Source: Rugalucina vietnamica (Eukaryota > Mollusca > Bivalvia > Lucinida > Lucinidae). From it: a stretch of DNA of 64,000 nt. Positions within the stretch are counted from its first letter, which is position 1. Each line of letters begins with the position of its first letter. The stretch is taken from positions 57,401,226 through 57,465,225 of the forward strand of contig OZ024871.1 of assembly GCA_964017185.1 (NCBI GenBank). Reading direction: 5' to 3'. The notes under the pieces are model-generated. The model worked only from the letters and a program-made list of their open reading frames with translations, searched no databases and was not told the DNA's origin. This document shows, piece after piece, positions 1 through 15,000 of the stretch. The translations under genes and the position numbers were made by a program.

Positions 1-61
1 CTTCAATCAGCCGCTGGACATTCCGTTCTTTACTGTACGAGCCACAGACTCGGATGTGAAG
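1..61 (+). CDS. Cadherin exon 1 (partial, A type)
   Basis: Reads F-N-Q-P-L-D-I-P-F-F-T-V-R-A-T-D-S-D-V-K from base 2 to a GT at 62, phase 0. This is the N-terminal half of a repeat, with R-A-T-D-S-D matching the calcium-ligand A-T-D-x-D motif. The exon is cut by the window edge. The next intron (62-861) holds a GAGCC-MITE, small tandem repeats at 592-734 and otherwise nothing recognised. Confidence 0.85.
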
Positions 62-3000
62 GTACGATATAAACCTGATTATAGAGCCACACAGCATGTA
101 ACAAACTGACACCCATTGTTGATATGTTGCCGTTAGTGTACATATCAGACATAAATTGAGCCACAACGCAGAAAACCGGTCTTCGGGGTTTCCGACCAGG
201 TCTGACACAAACCGACCTGTCCAGTCAAAGAAGCAGGCTAGAAGCTTGAAACTTCGGATTTATAAAGAAGAGAAATTGTACTATCCATTTAGGGAAAACA
301 AAGGTTCTGATCACCTTCGCAGTTATGCGAAGCTGATCTGTGCCTTTGTTTTCGCATAGGTGAAAGTCCTTTTTTCTCACGATGCGGCTCATTTGATAGT
401 TCCAACAACCATAATTGTTTTAAAAAAAAGTGCATGCTGCTTAAAGGCAATGATATACATATAATACTGCATATGATTGGTCTACATGTAACATTTTCTT
501 CTTTGTGGTATGAAAATGCATGTTTCCCCCCAAAAATGCAATGTGAACAAAATATGTATGCGGACTAAGTTTTCCATTTGTAGCTACATGTAACTGGAGG
601 TACCTGTAATAAAACTTGAGGTACCTGTAATAAAACTGGAGGTACATGTAATAAACTGGAGTTAATGTAATGCTATCAAAATTAAACTAAGAATAAACTG
701 GAGTTAATGTAATGCTATCAAAATTAAACTAAGACGGAGCCATATTTCATTTTTAAATGTGATGTATCTAGAAGTGTGAGCAGGCTAGGTATGGTCTGTA
801 ATCACTAATCTGGAATCCTAACTCTGCTGACATATAGAAGTAATTGTTAACCATGTTACAGGACCAGCTCGTGTACGAGGTTACTGGTGACCTGGCTGCT
901 TTAGCGTTGTTTAACTTGACGACTGTCACCGACGGTTTCACACAGGTGGGACAAGTAACAGTCCAGAGTGGCCTGAGAAATGACAAGGCACTTCTCTACC
1001 AGGTTAGTCTAGCTTACACCTTGTAACATTTCAAGTACATCTAGTTTAACTGGATAAGTTTTTCCATAAAGAGGGATTTCATGCAAACTGGAAATGAAAA
1101 TACAAACTGAATTAAAAATGAAAATCCAATTCCTTATCCAAACTTCAAGGTGGAAAAGAAAAGGACCTAACTTGTGACTATAGATATATGAACACATTTG
1201 AAGAGCAAGATCACTGGCTATATCCCAGTAGGGTGGCTATAACCCAGTAGGGTGGCTATATCCCAGTAGGGTGGCTATATCCCAGTAGGGTGGCTATATC
1301 CCAGTAGGGTGGCTATATCCCAGTAAGGTGGCTATATCCCAGTAGGGTGGCTATAACCCAGTAGGGTGGCTGTATCCCTGTAAGGTGGCTATATCCCAGT
1401 AGGGTGGCTATATCCCAGTAGGGTGGCTATATCCCAGTAAGGTGGCTATATCCCAGTAGGGTGGCTATAACCCAGTAGGGTGGCTATATCCCAGTAAGGT
1501 GGCTGTATCCCAGTAGGGAGGCTATATCCCAGTAGGGTGGCTATATTCCAGTATGGTGGCTATATCCCTGTAAGGTGGCTATGTCCCAGTAAGGTGGCTA
1601 TATCCCAGTAAGGTGGTCAATCAACTAGCATCAAACAAAACGAAACTGTTGATAACAACAGAGATGGCAATAATAGTTGAAAAATGTTGTCGCTATCAAT
1701 TCAGATTGTATGCATGATGTACTTTTTTCTGCAGATGTTTATTCGTGTGATGGATAGAGCACGACCTAGCAACTATGCGGAGACCACACTGTTCATCACT
1801 GTGATACGTAACTTGAATCCTCCGAGGTTCACCAACCCCGACTTCCCGCCATCACCCCAACCCCAGACACTGGAGCTGACGATACTGGAGACTGTGGGTA
1901 TAGGCAAGCTGGTGTACCACCTCAACGCTACAGATGATGATGGGGTAGGTGGCTGCTGACTGACAGCTGTCAGAACACTAGCTACAGGGAGTAGCAGATG
2001 ATAATTCAAGGATAACTTTGCTCGTTTCTCCATAAAAACCTATGTCATGGCGATTCTAGTTATTTTTAAATAGTAATAGTACCCGCAACATAGTTTTTTA
2101 TGACGAACTAACAAAAACTTATCTTTCATTTTTCATCAATTATCTGCAGCTACTGCTCTTATCTAGACTTCTAACGAAAAGTTAATTGTCATCCACTTTT
2201 CACAACGTATTGTCAGTGTTTATGGTGCAGTGACTAGCATGTTTTCCCCAGAGTAGGTCACAGGACTGAAACCTCATGATGATAAGAAATGTTTAGTTAT
2301 ATGATCTGATTGAAACTGAAAAACATTAGGTAAACATGCTTATCATGACATCACTTATCCAGTGGACTATGACCACACATGTATTATCACTTTTCAGGAA
2401 TTTGTTAAGTTATTGACAATGACAGTAACAACAATGTAAATTTTTCTTGCAATGGATGTTGTATATATTCCAGGAGACAGTAAGATATTTCGTAGAGACC
2501 CAGTCACCTGCCCCAAGTACAGGAGCTATGTCATACTTTATCCTCATGGCTGACGGTAGAATACTGGTCAATGGAAATCTCAGGGATAGCGCTTTTATTG
2601 GGGACATCTTTACGGTATGTAAATTGGAAACATCTGAAGTCTATTTAGTTTGTTTGTTTGATTGCTTGGTTTATGTCCATAATAAATGGCTGTGCTGTGT
2701 ACTGGCACATTATAGCCATTACTGTCACATGAGAGGCATTCATAATTCAATAATTGAGCCGCCTCATGGGAAAACCAACAATCCGCATAGGCGAAAACAA
2801 AGACGCAGATCAGCTTTGCGGTAACCGCGAAGCTGATCAGCACCTTTTGTTTTCGCTACTCGGATAGTACAATTCCTCTTCTACTTAAATCCGAAAATTT
2901 CAAGCTTCTAGCTCTTTTCTGTGCTTGTACAGGCCGGTTGTGTCGGACCTGGTCGGAAACCACATTGTTGGTTTTCCCACGAGGCGGCTCAATTTTGTAG

Positions 3001-6000
3001 CTGTATGTTGTGATATGGCTTTCTTGTGACTTTCAAAGATTTCCACTATAGTTGTTTACACAAGGATAAACAAGTTACATAAGAAATTAAAAAGTCGCAT
3101 AGACAAAAAAGAATGTCGACCCTCACATAGAAAGTGCTATTTCAATTTGTTATTCCAGTAGCTTTTGAAAATAAATGTCGGTTTGAACCATTTTATTTCG
3201 TATGACCTTATGTATGTTGCAGTTTACCGTGAAAGTTGGTGACAATGGTAACGAGGAGAGGTTTGCCTCCCTTAATGTACGTATCACAGTGGACCGCGAC
3301 AGAGAAGACCCCAGGTTTGACCGTGACATCTACTACGTTACCATCTCTGAGACCACCTCCATTGGTAACCTCATAGAAACAGTGAGGGCTACAGATGCTG
3401 ATCTACGACAGTTCCCGGTACGACGGTGTACAACATTCAGTCAATATTTATCACATGGATATATTTTACTGATCAGTTCTTCAGAAAGGCCATAGTCATT
3501 AAAAATGCTTATTTTTCTAAGTTTATTATCTAGAATCAGCTTGTTGAGGGACTTTAATGAGCAAAGACAGTTCATTTGGTTCTACTGACAGCATATCTTG
3601 ACTATAGCAGCATCGAAGAAATCAAGATATAATATACATAGACTTATAGTACAGTTCAACCTCATTATAACGCGCCTCACTATAGTGCTGTTTTCGATAT
3701 AACGCGGCCATGTCATGGCTCCCAAATTAATTATTTTGCCATATGTCTATTGTAAATAACCTCATTATAACACGGTTCACTTATAACACGGTCTGTTTTT
3801 ATGGACCCCAAAGATGGCGTTATAATGAGGTTGACCTGTATTCATTCTCAAAGCCTATAAGAATCATTTTATTTAATCAATATTGACCTAGCAAAATAAT
3901 CGAAATGACCATGTAAATGATATAATATGACCTTGCGAAATTAAAAAATATGACTTAAGTGTAAGATATAAGCCTGGCAATTGATTAATCATTCCCTGAT
4001 AATCACTATATGAGCCACATCATGAGAAAACCGGATTTTTGCCTATGCGAAAACAAAGACTCAGATCAGCTTCGCAGTAAGCTGATCAGCGCCTTTGTTT
4101 TCGCTACACGGATCGTGCAATTTTTCTTCTTCTTAAATCAGAAATTTTCAAGCTTCAAGCCTGCTTCTGAGACTGTACAGGCCGGTTTGTGTCAGACCTG
4201 GTCAGAAACCCCGAAGACCGGTTTTCTCGCGTCGCTGCTCATATGTTTCCTATTGTAGATTGGTAATGGTATTCGTTATGAAGCTGTTGCTGATGTTGAG
4301 GCCATGTCCTACTTCAGTGTTGACAACACCACAGGACAGATTCGTGTTCGTAAGAACCTCACACTCACAGTTGACATATTCTACCAGGTAAGAATACATT
4401 AGGTATCACTATGTTGTGTCGAGTACCCGTGTATATTTCTGTTGTGTATTACTGGTTATCACTGCGTTGTGTCGAGTACCCTTGTATATTTCTGTTGTGT
4501 AATGCTGGCACACATTGAACTATTATCGCTATCCCACAATGCCTTATCTTTCCAAATGAGAAAATTGCCATAAGCACCTATTGTATGCCTACAACAAATG
4601 ATCATACTGTTTCAATGTGGAGTTTTTGTCTGTACATTTTGTGCTCATTTGTAAAACAGATAATTTAATGTTGATACATTTGTTTGGGTTTCTATTGTTG
4701 TTAGACGGTTCAATCTGTGGCCAGTATAATAATGATCTGTTTCTGTAATAATAACACAAGTATTGTGTTTGTCTCAACCATTGAAGACTATCTAATCAGA
4801 ACATTCATTGTCTGCATGCTTTAAAATAACAGATAAATTCAAATACACGGGCAATGCTTGCTTTCTGACAGAACTCTCAAACATTGAAGTTACCATGATA
4901 TCTAAGTTCAGTTTTATTTGTCCGTGTTACATGTGTGTTGTACTGTGCCTAGATAGTCCAATACCAACCATAGAAAGACCTAATGCTTTATAAGTATACC
5001 AACTTTATGTTTATAGCATACTGTAAATATAGTGACTAGCACAAACCTTTTGTGTAGTCCAACAACTTTGGGAAAAACAATTCAAAGTTTGTGGTTCTTA
5101 AGATTTATACTACAAATATACAAGTTGTATGTCTAGAATGAATATACAAGGAAACTAGTGTAGGCTTGAGAGTTTTGTTATATGTTAAAATGCTGCTAAT
5201 GAAAGTGCATCAGGATGGCATACCTCTAATAGAGAAAATACAACAAAATGAATGTTCTGATTGGAAAAAAAACAAAACATTCTGACAGTTACCCCTCTGT
5301 GTTGTCAAGTTATTATTACACTCTACCTGATGAGAATTCTGTCTGGCTGGGTCTTCAAGTTATTGGAAGTATTAACACTGCAAGTCAGTTCAGTTCGGTT
5401 AAAATTGAAGTAATTGAGAAGAGAATGAGTAGAGTTGTATGCAGCAAATTGTAGCTGTAATAATGCGGCTAATTAGGGCTGAATTAATACACATGCTATG
5501 GTGACAAAATATACCCTACACATCATGCAAATAATCAGTATGCTCAAATTTAGAGCTTTACATTTATGCTTAAACAAAACTGAGAGGAAAATATTGTCAG
5601 CTGTTAATACCATTCAAACTTTGATATACAATGTCAGCAAGCAGTAGGCTAGTCATGGTTATAAGTGATAACTACCCTTTAAGATATGAAAATATTTGTG
5701 TCTGTATGCCATACAGTAATATTATTATGAGGTCTCGTTTGTAAGAAAATTTTAACCCACATGACGAAATGAGCTGCCACATGGGAAAAACAACAATCTG
5801 CATAGGCGAAAACAAAGGCGCAGATCAGCTTCGCAGTAACTGCGAAGTATTTGCGTCCATACCTGTCAACTTTTTGAAATTTCAAAGAGTGAGATTGCGC
5901 GCGACAACCCTAAAGTGACTAGTTTTTGCGCGTATTTATCGCGCATTATGATTTTACCACAACTTTTAGGAGTGAGATTTTTTAGTTAAAAATCAAGAAC

Positions 6001-9000
6001 TTGGTCACAGAAATTAGCAATAGTAGTTACAAAACTTTCATATCAACTGGTATATATTTACACTATTTAACATTTATCATGTTTACCATCCTGAGATTTT
6101 TTTTTTTTTCAAACATCATGTGCCACTGAGTTTTTTTTGTGTTTTTTTTTTGTGTTTTTTTTTGTGTTTTTTTTTTGCAAAAAAATCGCGTTTTCACTAC
6201 TTTTCATGCTTCAAAATACACTATGTTGCATTTTCCAAAAAGCTAATACTTGCTTTGGGGGAGCGATACAAGTCCTAAAATCGCTACGTTTTGTGTATAA
6301 ACTGCATTAAATCCATCAATGAGCCACCATTTTAGCATTCAACAGGTCTGTAATAGCGATTTCTTACCAAAATCCCGGTTCAAATGTGTTTTCTAGGCTT
6401 AAAAATACAAAAAAAAAAACATCGATCATTACACAGCATAAAACCATTGGGATGCTTCGGTCATTTCCATTCAGTGTGTATTGGAATTCCGCGTATCTAA
6501 AAATAGTCACAATTCAGGTATTTTTATCTCGCGAGCGCGTGACTCGCTAAATTAAGAAACTCGCCAGAGGGCGCAGTTTCACAATCATAAACAAAAATAG
6601 CGAATGGAAATTCCAAGCGTGAGATAGCTGAAAAATCGTGTTTTTTAGCGATTTTAGCCAATTCGTGCGTGTGATGAATTCCTGGACTCGAATTCGTGTC
6701 AGACACGATTGATTCGTGTGTGTTGACAGGTATGTTTGCGTCTTTGTTTTCACTTCACAGATAGTACCATTCCTCTGCTACATATATGCAAAGTTTCAAG
6801 CTTCTAGCCTTCTTCTTTGACAGTACAGACCTGTACTGGTCGAAAACCCAAATTGTTGGTTTTTCTCATGGGAAGGCTCGCTTGTGTATATGTTGTGTTG
6901 TATGTTTTACTGTGTTTCCCTGTGTAATCTACAGGTGTATCAGGTACTCACAATATATATATAACTTTATATACATATATCATTATGAAATAATGTCAAT
7001 AGTCTATCAATAGAGAAGCAGTTTACATAAAATTAGGCAGATAATGTTGGCTAAGCCTCGTTCGTGTTGCTTTTGTTTAGGAAGTTGACATTCATCATGT
7101 AGAAAGCTTATAGAAATATGAGTAAACAAATGCAGTTTTGCTTCCAATGACATACATACAGAATTGCTAAGCTTAGTGAATTGTAGTAAGTAGAATGTAA
7201 AAGACATAGATTAAAAACAGTAAAATGTTTATGTAGTTTTTGCTATTTAAATTTACAGAAACCAATATTTTGCCAAGTTTGTAGTAACCGTAGAGCTACC
7301 ATGTGCACTTAATGACTTAATGCTAACAGTTGAGAATTGCTTTCATATTTACGGATGCATATTTTGAAACACGATAGATTGTACCAAAATACTTATTTTC
7401 AACAAAATTCAGGGTTATAGAGTTAACAAGGTATGTCAGCTGACTGTCAATGTGTAGACTTGTTGACATGTTTAGAGTTTTGTTGCCATAGCAACTTGCT
7501 TTGATTGTCATTTGAAAAGCTGATATGGCCTTTATACAGGCATCAGTCATGTACTTAAGATAATTCCCCAAAATCTTATGTCAAATCCTGGTTGATATTT
7601 TTGTCACACGCAAATGCTGATTTTGAAGTATGTCAGTGTTAATAGTAGACAGCATGGGAACATCAGTGTGACAGAATGTGACTTTTCATGACAAAAAATA
7701 ACTACTTTGTTTTTTTATTTTGCTTTTACTGCTGTTCTAACCAACCATTAAAGACTTTTACAAGTTGTTGATCACTGTATGAGTGTATGTCTGGCCTGAA
7801 AAGATTTGTATGAAGTTGCTTGTGCTCTGATAAGCGTTATGTTGCAGTGAAATGTATCGTCAGTATGTGTAAAGTTCCATTGTATTAGGAAGCAAGCAAT
7901 GATAATGCATACATGGCAAAACAAATAAGGAGATAAACATGTTCAAGAACAATACACCAAGCATAGTACATGTAGGTGGCATTACGAAAACATGTCCAGG
8001 CAATAAAAAGAAAATATTTAGGTAGTAACAATGAAAATTTCCAAGGAAAAAAAATTGATATTTTTCTTATTTTTGCTCAAAACATAGAGCGTGGGTACAT
8101 GTTAGAACCGCCTATCCGAGGCAGTTCTAACGAGTACCCACAATTTATGTTTTGGAGCAAAAATAAGAAAAATAGGTATACCCCTGCATACCCCATTTTT
8201 TCTATATAAAAGTGGGGTTTAAGGTGGTAAATATTGCATGGACATGTTTTCCTGATGGTAGGTAACATGATGTACTATTTGGATTTAAATTCAAGATTGA
8301 CCTTTTAAATTTGGCTAGCCACTAGCTTGCATCAAAACAAACAAGATCAAAAATGTTTCAGTGTGCTGAAATTTATTTTCAGTCAGAGTAGCTGAAAATT
8401 TACCATTTCATGACATGCTTTTTCACCTGGTCAAGATTTTTCAAGACAACTTCGTAGTAAAACTACAACAATTAGGATAACTCATATCTGCACAATTTTT
8501 TGTAAGAGTCCATAGAAGTGAAAGTCCTTTCTTTTTTGCTAACTTTCCCATAGTAAAATGGCCAATTATAGCGATTACTATTATTAAGGAGTATTCTTTA
8601 CGAATATAAAATTGTGATTTCCATTTCAGTTAAACAGCACTTTTGGTAAAGATTTTTCATTGATTATTGCAAGCGTTTGTTTTTGATTTTGCAGAGGAAT
8701 GTGACTTTTAACTCCTTCAATGTGTTTTATCGGTGATCAAGTTTTCAATAATTGCTGACTTTATCCAAGCATTAGCATGCCTGTTTAGGATGGAAGAGCT
8801 TTATCTTGTTATTTTCTTTCTGCATGTACAGCATACAAAACCACCAAGATAAGATTTTGCTTGATTTTACTTGTATTTTCCTTGTAGCAATGTTTGTCTT
8901 ATGCATTGCATGCCTTTACTCTGAAATCCCCTACCATGTTAATTATGAGCAGGAAAATACCGTAACTATGTTAAAGTTTGGAGATTTCTGAGAAAAATTA

Positions 9001-12000
9001 AGGTACATGTAACTAACTGTTTTGCAAGACATGCTTAAGGGATTTAAGTAAAAGCTTGATACAAAGCCAATAGAAGCGTTATGGCAATTAGTTTTCAACT
9101 ATGGAATGATATTATTTATTCAAAAATGAAAACTTGAGAAGCTAAATGATACATTTCCTCTGTAATTGCAACTGCATTATTAAATATGATTTTCATGTTT
9201 CTGTATTTCTAGCATTTGTGTATTTAATTAACATATCTATTTCCAGCTCCGTGTTGCTGCGTACGACAGTTTCTTCCCGGATAACCGAGCGTTTGCCTGG
9301 GTATACATTAATGTGACGAGGAATGAGATAGGACCTGTGTTTATCAACCCACAGACATACTTCACATCTGTCAATGAATACGAACGAGAATTCACAGAAA
9401 TATTCCAGGTTATGGCACAGGATGCAAACGGGGTGAGTTGAGCAGGGTGTTTTTGTATCCGAGAATATTGAGTAAAGATAAACTTTCAAAGACATGGTTA
9501 GCAGCCATGTTATGAACATGTGTAATTCTAATGGCTGCATAAATAATTCTCCCAATGGGTAGAAGCTGCCCTTTATGATGCAATGCCAGTTGCAAGCTTT
9601 CTGACCAGTTTCAACACCATCTAATAGTTGTAGATCCTGATTGTTGCAGTTTTGGTTTCATAACTATTTTTCATTATTTTCAAAATGAAATATTATAATT
9701 GTTATTATGATGCTTGCAATATATTTTTTCAGGACATGATCTCCTATCGTATTGTGGACCCACAGGCTGACGAGTACTTCTTTATTGACCAGAATGGAAG
9801 AATTTTCATTGAGAAGTTGCTAGCCCTTAACCCAACTGTCAGACAATACCAGGTATAGGCAAACACTTTATTTTCTAGAATTATTTCCCTGCCAGCTATT
9901 ATCTGAATGAATATCTGTGAAAGATAACACAAAACTACAATAACTAAGAAGAAATAAGCACTACCTCCCTATTCTCTGTATGACTAGCAAGTAAGTTATT
10001 GTTAATATGAGCCGTCTCGTGGGAAAACCAACAATGTGGTTTCCGAACAGGTCCAACACAAACCCAGCTGTACAAGCACAAAAAGGAGCTAGAAGCTTGA
10101 ATTTTCGGATTTAAGTGGAAGAGGAATTGCACTATCCGAGTAGCGAAAACAAAGGCGCTGATCAGCTTCGCGGTTTTTGCATATGCAGATTGTTGGTTTT
10201 CTCATGAGGCGGCTCATATAATTTGATAAACTAAATAACATTGACTATTTGTGTACATGAATTAATTAGTCATTATCTGTTTGTATATTTTGCTAGTTTG
10301 AGATTGAGGCCAGTGATAACCGCCTGTTCTTCGGTAAGACAGCCCGAGCCACTATGACGGTAGACGTGATAGAGAACCAGTACCCGGTGTTCCGTAACCT
10401 GCCCACGAGGATACAAGTCTCAGAGTATGATATCATCAACAGAACAGTGTTCCAGGTCGATGCTAATGATCCTGATCTCTTAGACAGGGTAGGGCTACAC
10501 ATCTTTTATATTCAGTTTTATGTCTCTTTCAAGATTATTTCACACATGTTGGACAAGACACTAAGTAGGTGGGACAAAAACAAGAGTATGCTGAGAAAAA
10601 CAAGCTGACACACACCCAAGCAGAATTTTGCTTGTCTTGACATATGTCCAGAATCATGTCTAGAGATGTATGAGCTGCCTTATGAGAAAACCAACAATCT
10701 GCCTAGGCGAAAACAAAGGCACTGATCAGCTTCGCAGTAACTGTGAAGCTGATCAGCGCCTTTGTTTTTGCTACATGGATAGTACAATTCCTCTACTTTC
10801 TAAATCCAAAATTTCTAGTCTCTAACATCTTCCGTGATAGTACAGCCTGGTTTGCGTCCTTTCAGAAACCACATTGTTGGTTTTCCCACGAGGTGTCTCA
10901 GATGTATGATTCTGACACAAAGTGCTGTTACAGTAGAGATCTCTGGGTGATAGGCATGAAGAAGCAATATCCTTGTTAGTAATTAGAAGTCATAATCCTA
11001 AAAATTGAAATTACCTATCTATCTTCATATACTGAGACGATCAATTTCTAATCATTATCTCAGGTAATGTATACCTGTAGTTTTGATCAAAAGTAAGACA
11101 TTTGTGGCTTAGCTAGAGAGATGAGTTTGGTTAAGTCTATGACGCTTTACATTTTCAGAGTCAGCTGTTACACTATATAACTGGAGTTGGACGAGCTCCT
11201 GGCTTCTTTGCCATTGACCCACTGACTGGAGCAATCTCCATCACAAACGACTTGAGGAATGGAAATCAGCTTCAATACACGGTAGGAAACCTCAAAAACT
11301 TGAAGGATTGAAAACTTATTGTGTTATACCAGTTCTGTGCCTCTTAAAAGTTTAGATAGATGATTTTTATTGTTGAAAATAATGTCAGGCCTCTGATATT
11401 ATGGCTGTGTGGTAGTAAAACATGTTATGTTTATTTTTGCAGCTGCATATCACTGTTATGTTTTTGCAGCTGCGTATTATCATATTTTACATTCGTTATG
11501 TTTTTGCAGCTGCATATCACCATATTTTACATTCGTTATGTTTTGCATGCATATCACCATATTTTACATTCGTTATGTTTTTGCAGCTGCATATCACCAT
11601 ATTTTACATTCATTATGTTTTTGCAGTGGCATATCAACATATTTTACATTCGTTATGTTTTTGCAGCTGTGTATCACCATATTTTACATTCGTTATGTTT
11701 TTGCAGCTGCATATCACCATATTTTACATTCGTTATGTTTTTGCAGCTGCATATCACCATATTTTACATTCATTATGTTTTTGCAGCTGCATATCACCAT
11801 ATTTTACATTCATTATGTTTTTGCAGTGGCATATCAACATATTTTACATTCATTATGTTTTTGCAGCTGTGTATCACCATATTTTTAGCTCACCTGAGCC
11901 GAAGGCTCATAGGTGAGCTGATAGTATACCCATGCTCCGTCGTCCGTCCGTCCGTCGTCCGTCGTCCGTCCGTCCGTCGTCCACAATTTCAAAGATCTTC

Positions 12001-15000
12001 TTCTCTGAAACCGCTGGGCCGATTGTTCTCATATTACACATACACCATCTACAGGTAGGGGGAAAGAATAATTGTGTTTTTTGTATTGATCGGATAAGGA
12101 CTCTGGTTGCTATGGCAACTTATGCTTCCCATAGACTTATAATGGAAAAAAGTGAAAATTGCCAGTTTTTGCTGTCTTGTTGGAGATATTTGAATTTTGT
12201 TTTTGCAGAAATGTTTATTGAGTAGTCCTCTACGTTTCATGTGACTTTTGTCCTAATCCTTCATTTTGATTGGTTGCAGGGGCCCCATATAGGGCAAAAT
12301 TTCGAAAAACATTCAAAAATCTTCTTCTCAAAAACTGTCAAGGGGATGAAGCCTATACTTTGTATACATGTTCCTGACAGTGGCCTCTACATAATTTGTG
12401 TTTTTTATTCCAGGCAGATAAGAACTCTGGTTGCTATGGCAACTTAAAGTGTCCATAGACTTATAATGGGAAAAGTGGAAATCGGCTATTTTTCCGCTAA
12501 AATTGCAGACATTTGAATTTTGTTTTTGCAGAAATGTTTATTGAGTAGTGTTTGACGTTTCATGCGAGTTTTGTCCTAATCTCCTTTATTTTGATTGGTT
12601 GCTGGGGCCCCATAAAGGGCAAAATTTTGAAAAAAACATTCAAAAATCTTCTCCTCAGAAACTGTCAAGTGGATGAATCCTGTACTTTGTATACATGTTC
12701 CTGACAGTAGACTCTACATAATTTGTGTTTTTTATTCCAGTCGGATAAGAACTCTGGTTGCTATGGTAACTTTAAGTTTTCATAGACTTATAATGGGAAA
12801 AGTGGAAATTAGCTATTTTTTGAAAACTATTGCAGCCTGAGATCTGAAAAGTGGTAGATGCAAACAACTAATGGATTAGATGAAGGTATATGATTAATTT
12901 AGGTCAAGGTCATCTCTTGACCTTGGCCGGTCTGTCGTCCATACACACTTTTCAAAGATTTTTTTCTCTGAAACCACTTGGCCAATCAAAGCCAAATTTT
13001 ATTTGAAGCATCTATAGGAAGTGGGAACCAATGTATATATAAATAATCCAGGTCACATGACCAAGATGGCCGCCATGCCCATATATGGTAAAAACCCTTA
13101 AAATATCTTCTTATCCAGAACCGTTGAACCGATTTCAACGAAACGTTGCATGAAGTATGGATGACTCAAGTACTACAATGTATATATAAAACATGACCCT
13201 GTGGTGACCTTGACCTATTTTATGGCAAGGTCAACATAGGTTGTCAATGCATTTGAATGGGGAAAACTTTTAAAATGTCATTTTAAGTGAAAGTCTTGCA
13301 GGAAAAGGGCAGTAGGACTGAAATTTAATGATTCTGAAAAAAAAATGGACCCCAGGGGCTCATCTGTTTTTAAAATGTTATTTGAAGGGGAAAATCAGCA
13401 GGAAATTGGCAAATGGACAGAATATTGATTACTCTGAAAAAAAAAAAAAAGAAAATGGCCCAAGGGCTTCATCTGTCCCTGCACTGGGGTTAAATACCAT
13501 AATATTCAAATATGTTTATTGGTATATGAAGCAGATCTCAGGTGAGCGTTTACAGGACCATTGGTCCTCTGGTATATGTTTTTGTATCTGCGTATCGCCA
13601 TATTTGACATTCGTTTTGTTTGTGTTTGTAGCTGCGTATCGCCATATTTGACAGCCAGATCAGTTCAATGAGGAGTTACAGTGACATCACTATAGACATG
13701 ACACGTAACACCAACGGCCCAGTGTTCCAGGAGAGGCCATACAGGCGTGATCTCACATGGCGACAGCTGCCAGGAATGGTGCTTCAACTACTCGCTATAG
13801 ATGCTGATGGGGTAAATATATAAGACAGTATTTCTTGTAAAGTGTGAACCTAGATTTCCTGTGTGTACTGGTTGAGTATGAAGATTATTTCTGCATGGTA
13901 TTTTATTTTAGCAGTGAATATGTTGGCATTTCATGTAGAAAATTTTGAAATATCTTCTAATTATGCCTAAAAAAGATGCACATGATGATGAATTTTTTTC
14001 ATCAAAATGCTCCTTAAATGTCTGTCTCCTACCTGCTTGATGGAAAATCCATTACAGCTAGGGCAGTCCCTGTTTCGAGTCCATAGAATATTACCAGAGT
14101 TTGTTATACAAAATTATGTATGCCAATTTTTATTCATTCCAGGATGCTGTTAGTTACTACTTTGATGCTAACAATGATCCGGAGATCAACAGATACTTCC
14201 GTATTGACACATCAACAGGGGAAATCTACCTTGTACGAACACTGCCACCCAAACAGACAGGATTTGTGGTAAGCTAATATGATGGTGTGCTGTTTGATGG
14301 AATGTAGTGGAGACTACACTCATGATTTTGTCCTCACAGATATTACAAATGTTTGACAATGATTTAAAACAGCATTTATGCACCAGTGATTTGTAACCAT
14401 AGTCCTCACTGTCCCTTTGGAGTGTGGTTCCCAAGCAGCGTGTCTGACTCTTGATCGAGAGGTCAGGGGTTGTTTTCCCACTGTTTCCTGGTTACACCTG
14501 AGGTGATGATCAGAAAATGGTCGACTCAGTATCTGAAGACAGAAAGTATCCTATAGCAAGGCCCATCAACTGATCATAGCACTGGATAATATTCAGGAAG
14601 CATTGACTGAAAAATGGTTGACAGGGACATCAAACATCTCAAGTCATTGATACACCTGCACCTCTTTATAACATGGTTCGTTACAGCACTATTTTGGATA
14701 CTGATCAGTGCTGGACCCATTGTAGACTAATTTTGCTTATCTATGCATCTTATCTCATATAACACGGATTGCATAGCTTACACGGAAATTGGTGTGGACC
14801 CCAAATAGTGTTATAAAGAGGTTGAGGTGTATTAATGGTTTTCTTCACAGATAAACGTTGAAGCCCGTGACAACAGAAACCCAGGGCAGTCAGACAGGAC
14901 ACAGGTCATCTTCACGGTTGAAATTGATCAGTACGTGCCCGACTATGGTATAACCCCAGATCCCACATACAATCTGCCAGTATACCGAGTCAGTATACCC

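Noticed and set aside
1212-1616. CRISPR-like regular repeat
   Set aside because: Repeats are contiguous with no spacers and the genome is eukaryotic.
9193-9555. 120-codon minus-strand ORF
   Set aside because: Antisense of cadherin exon 7, whose + frame has clean splice sites and domain motifs.
11360-12058. Three overlapping 159-232 codon ORFs in all + frames
   Set aside because: They come from the 40-bp minisatellite, whose unit is free of stops and shifts frame each copy; no coding signal beyond the repeat.
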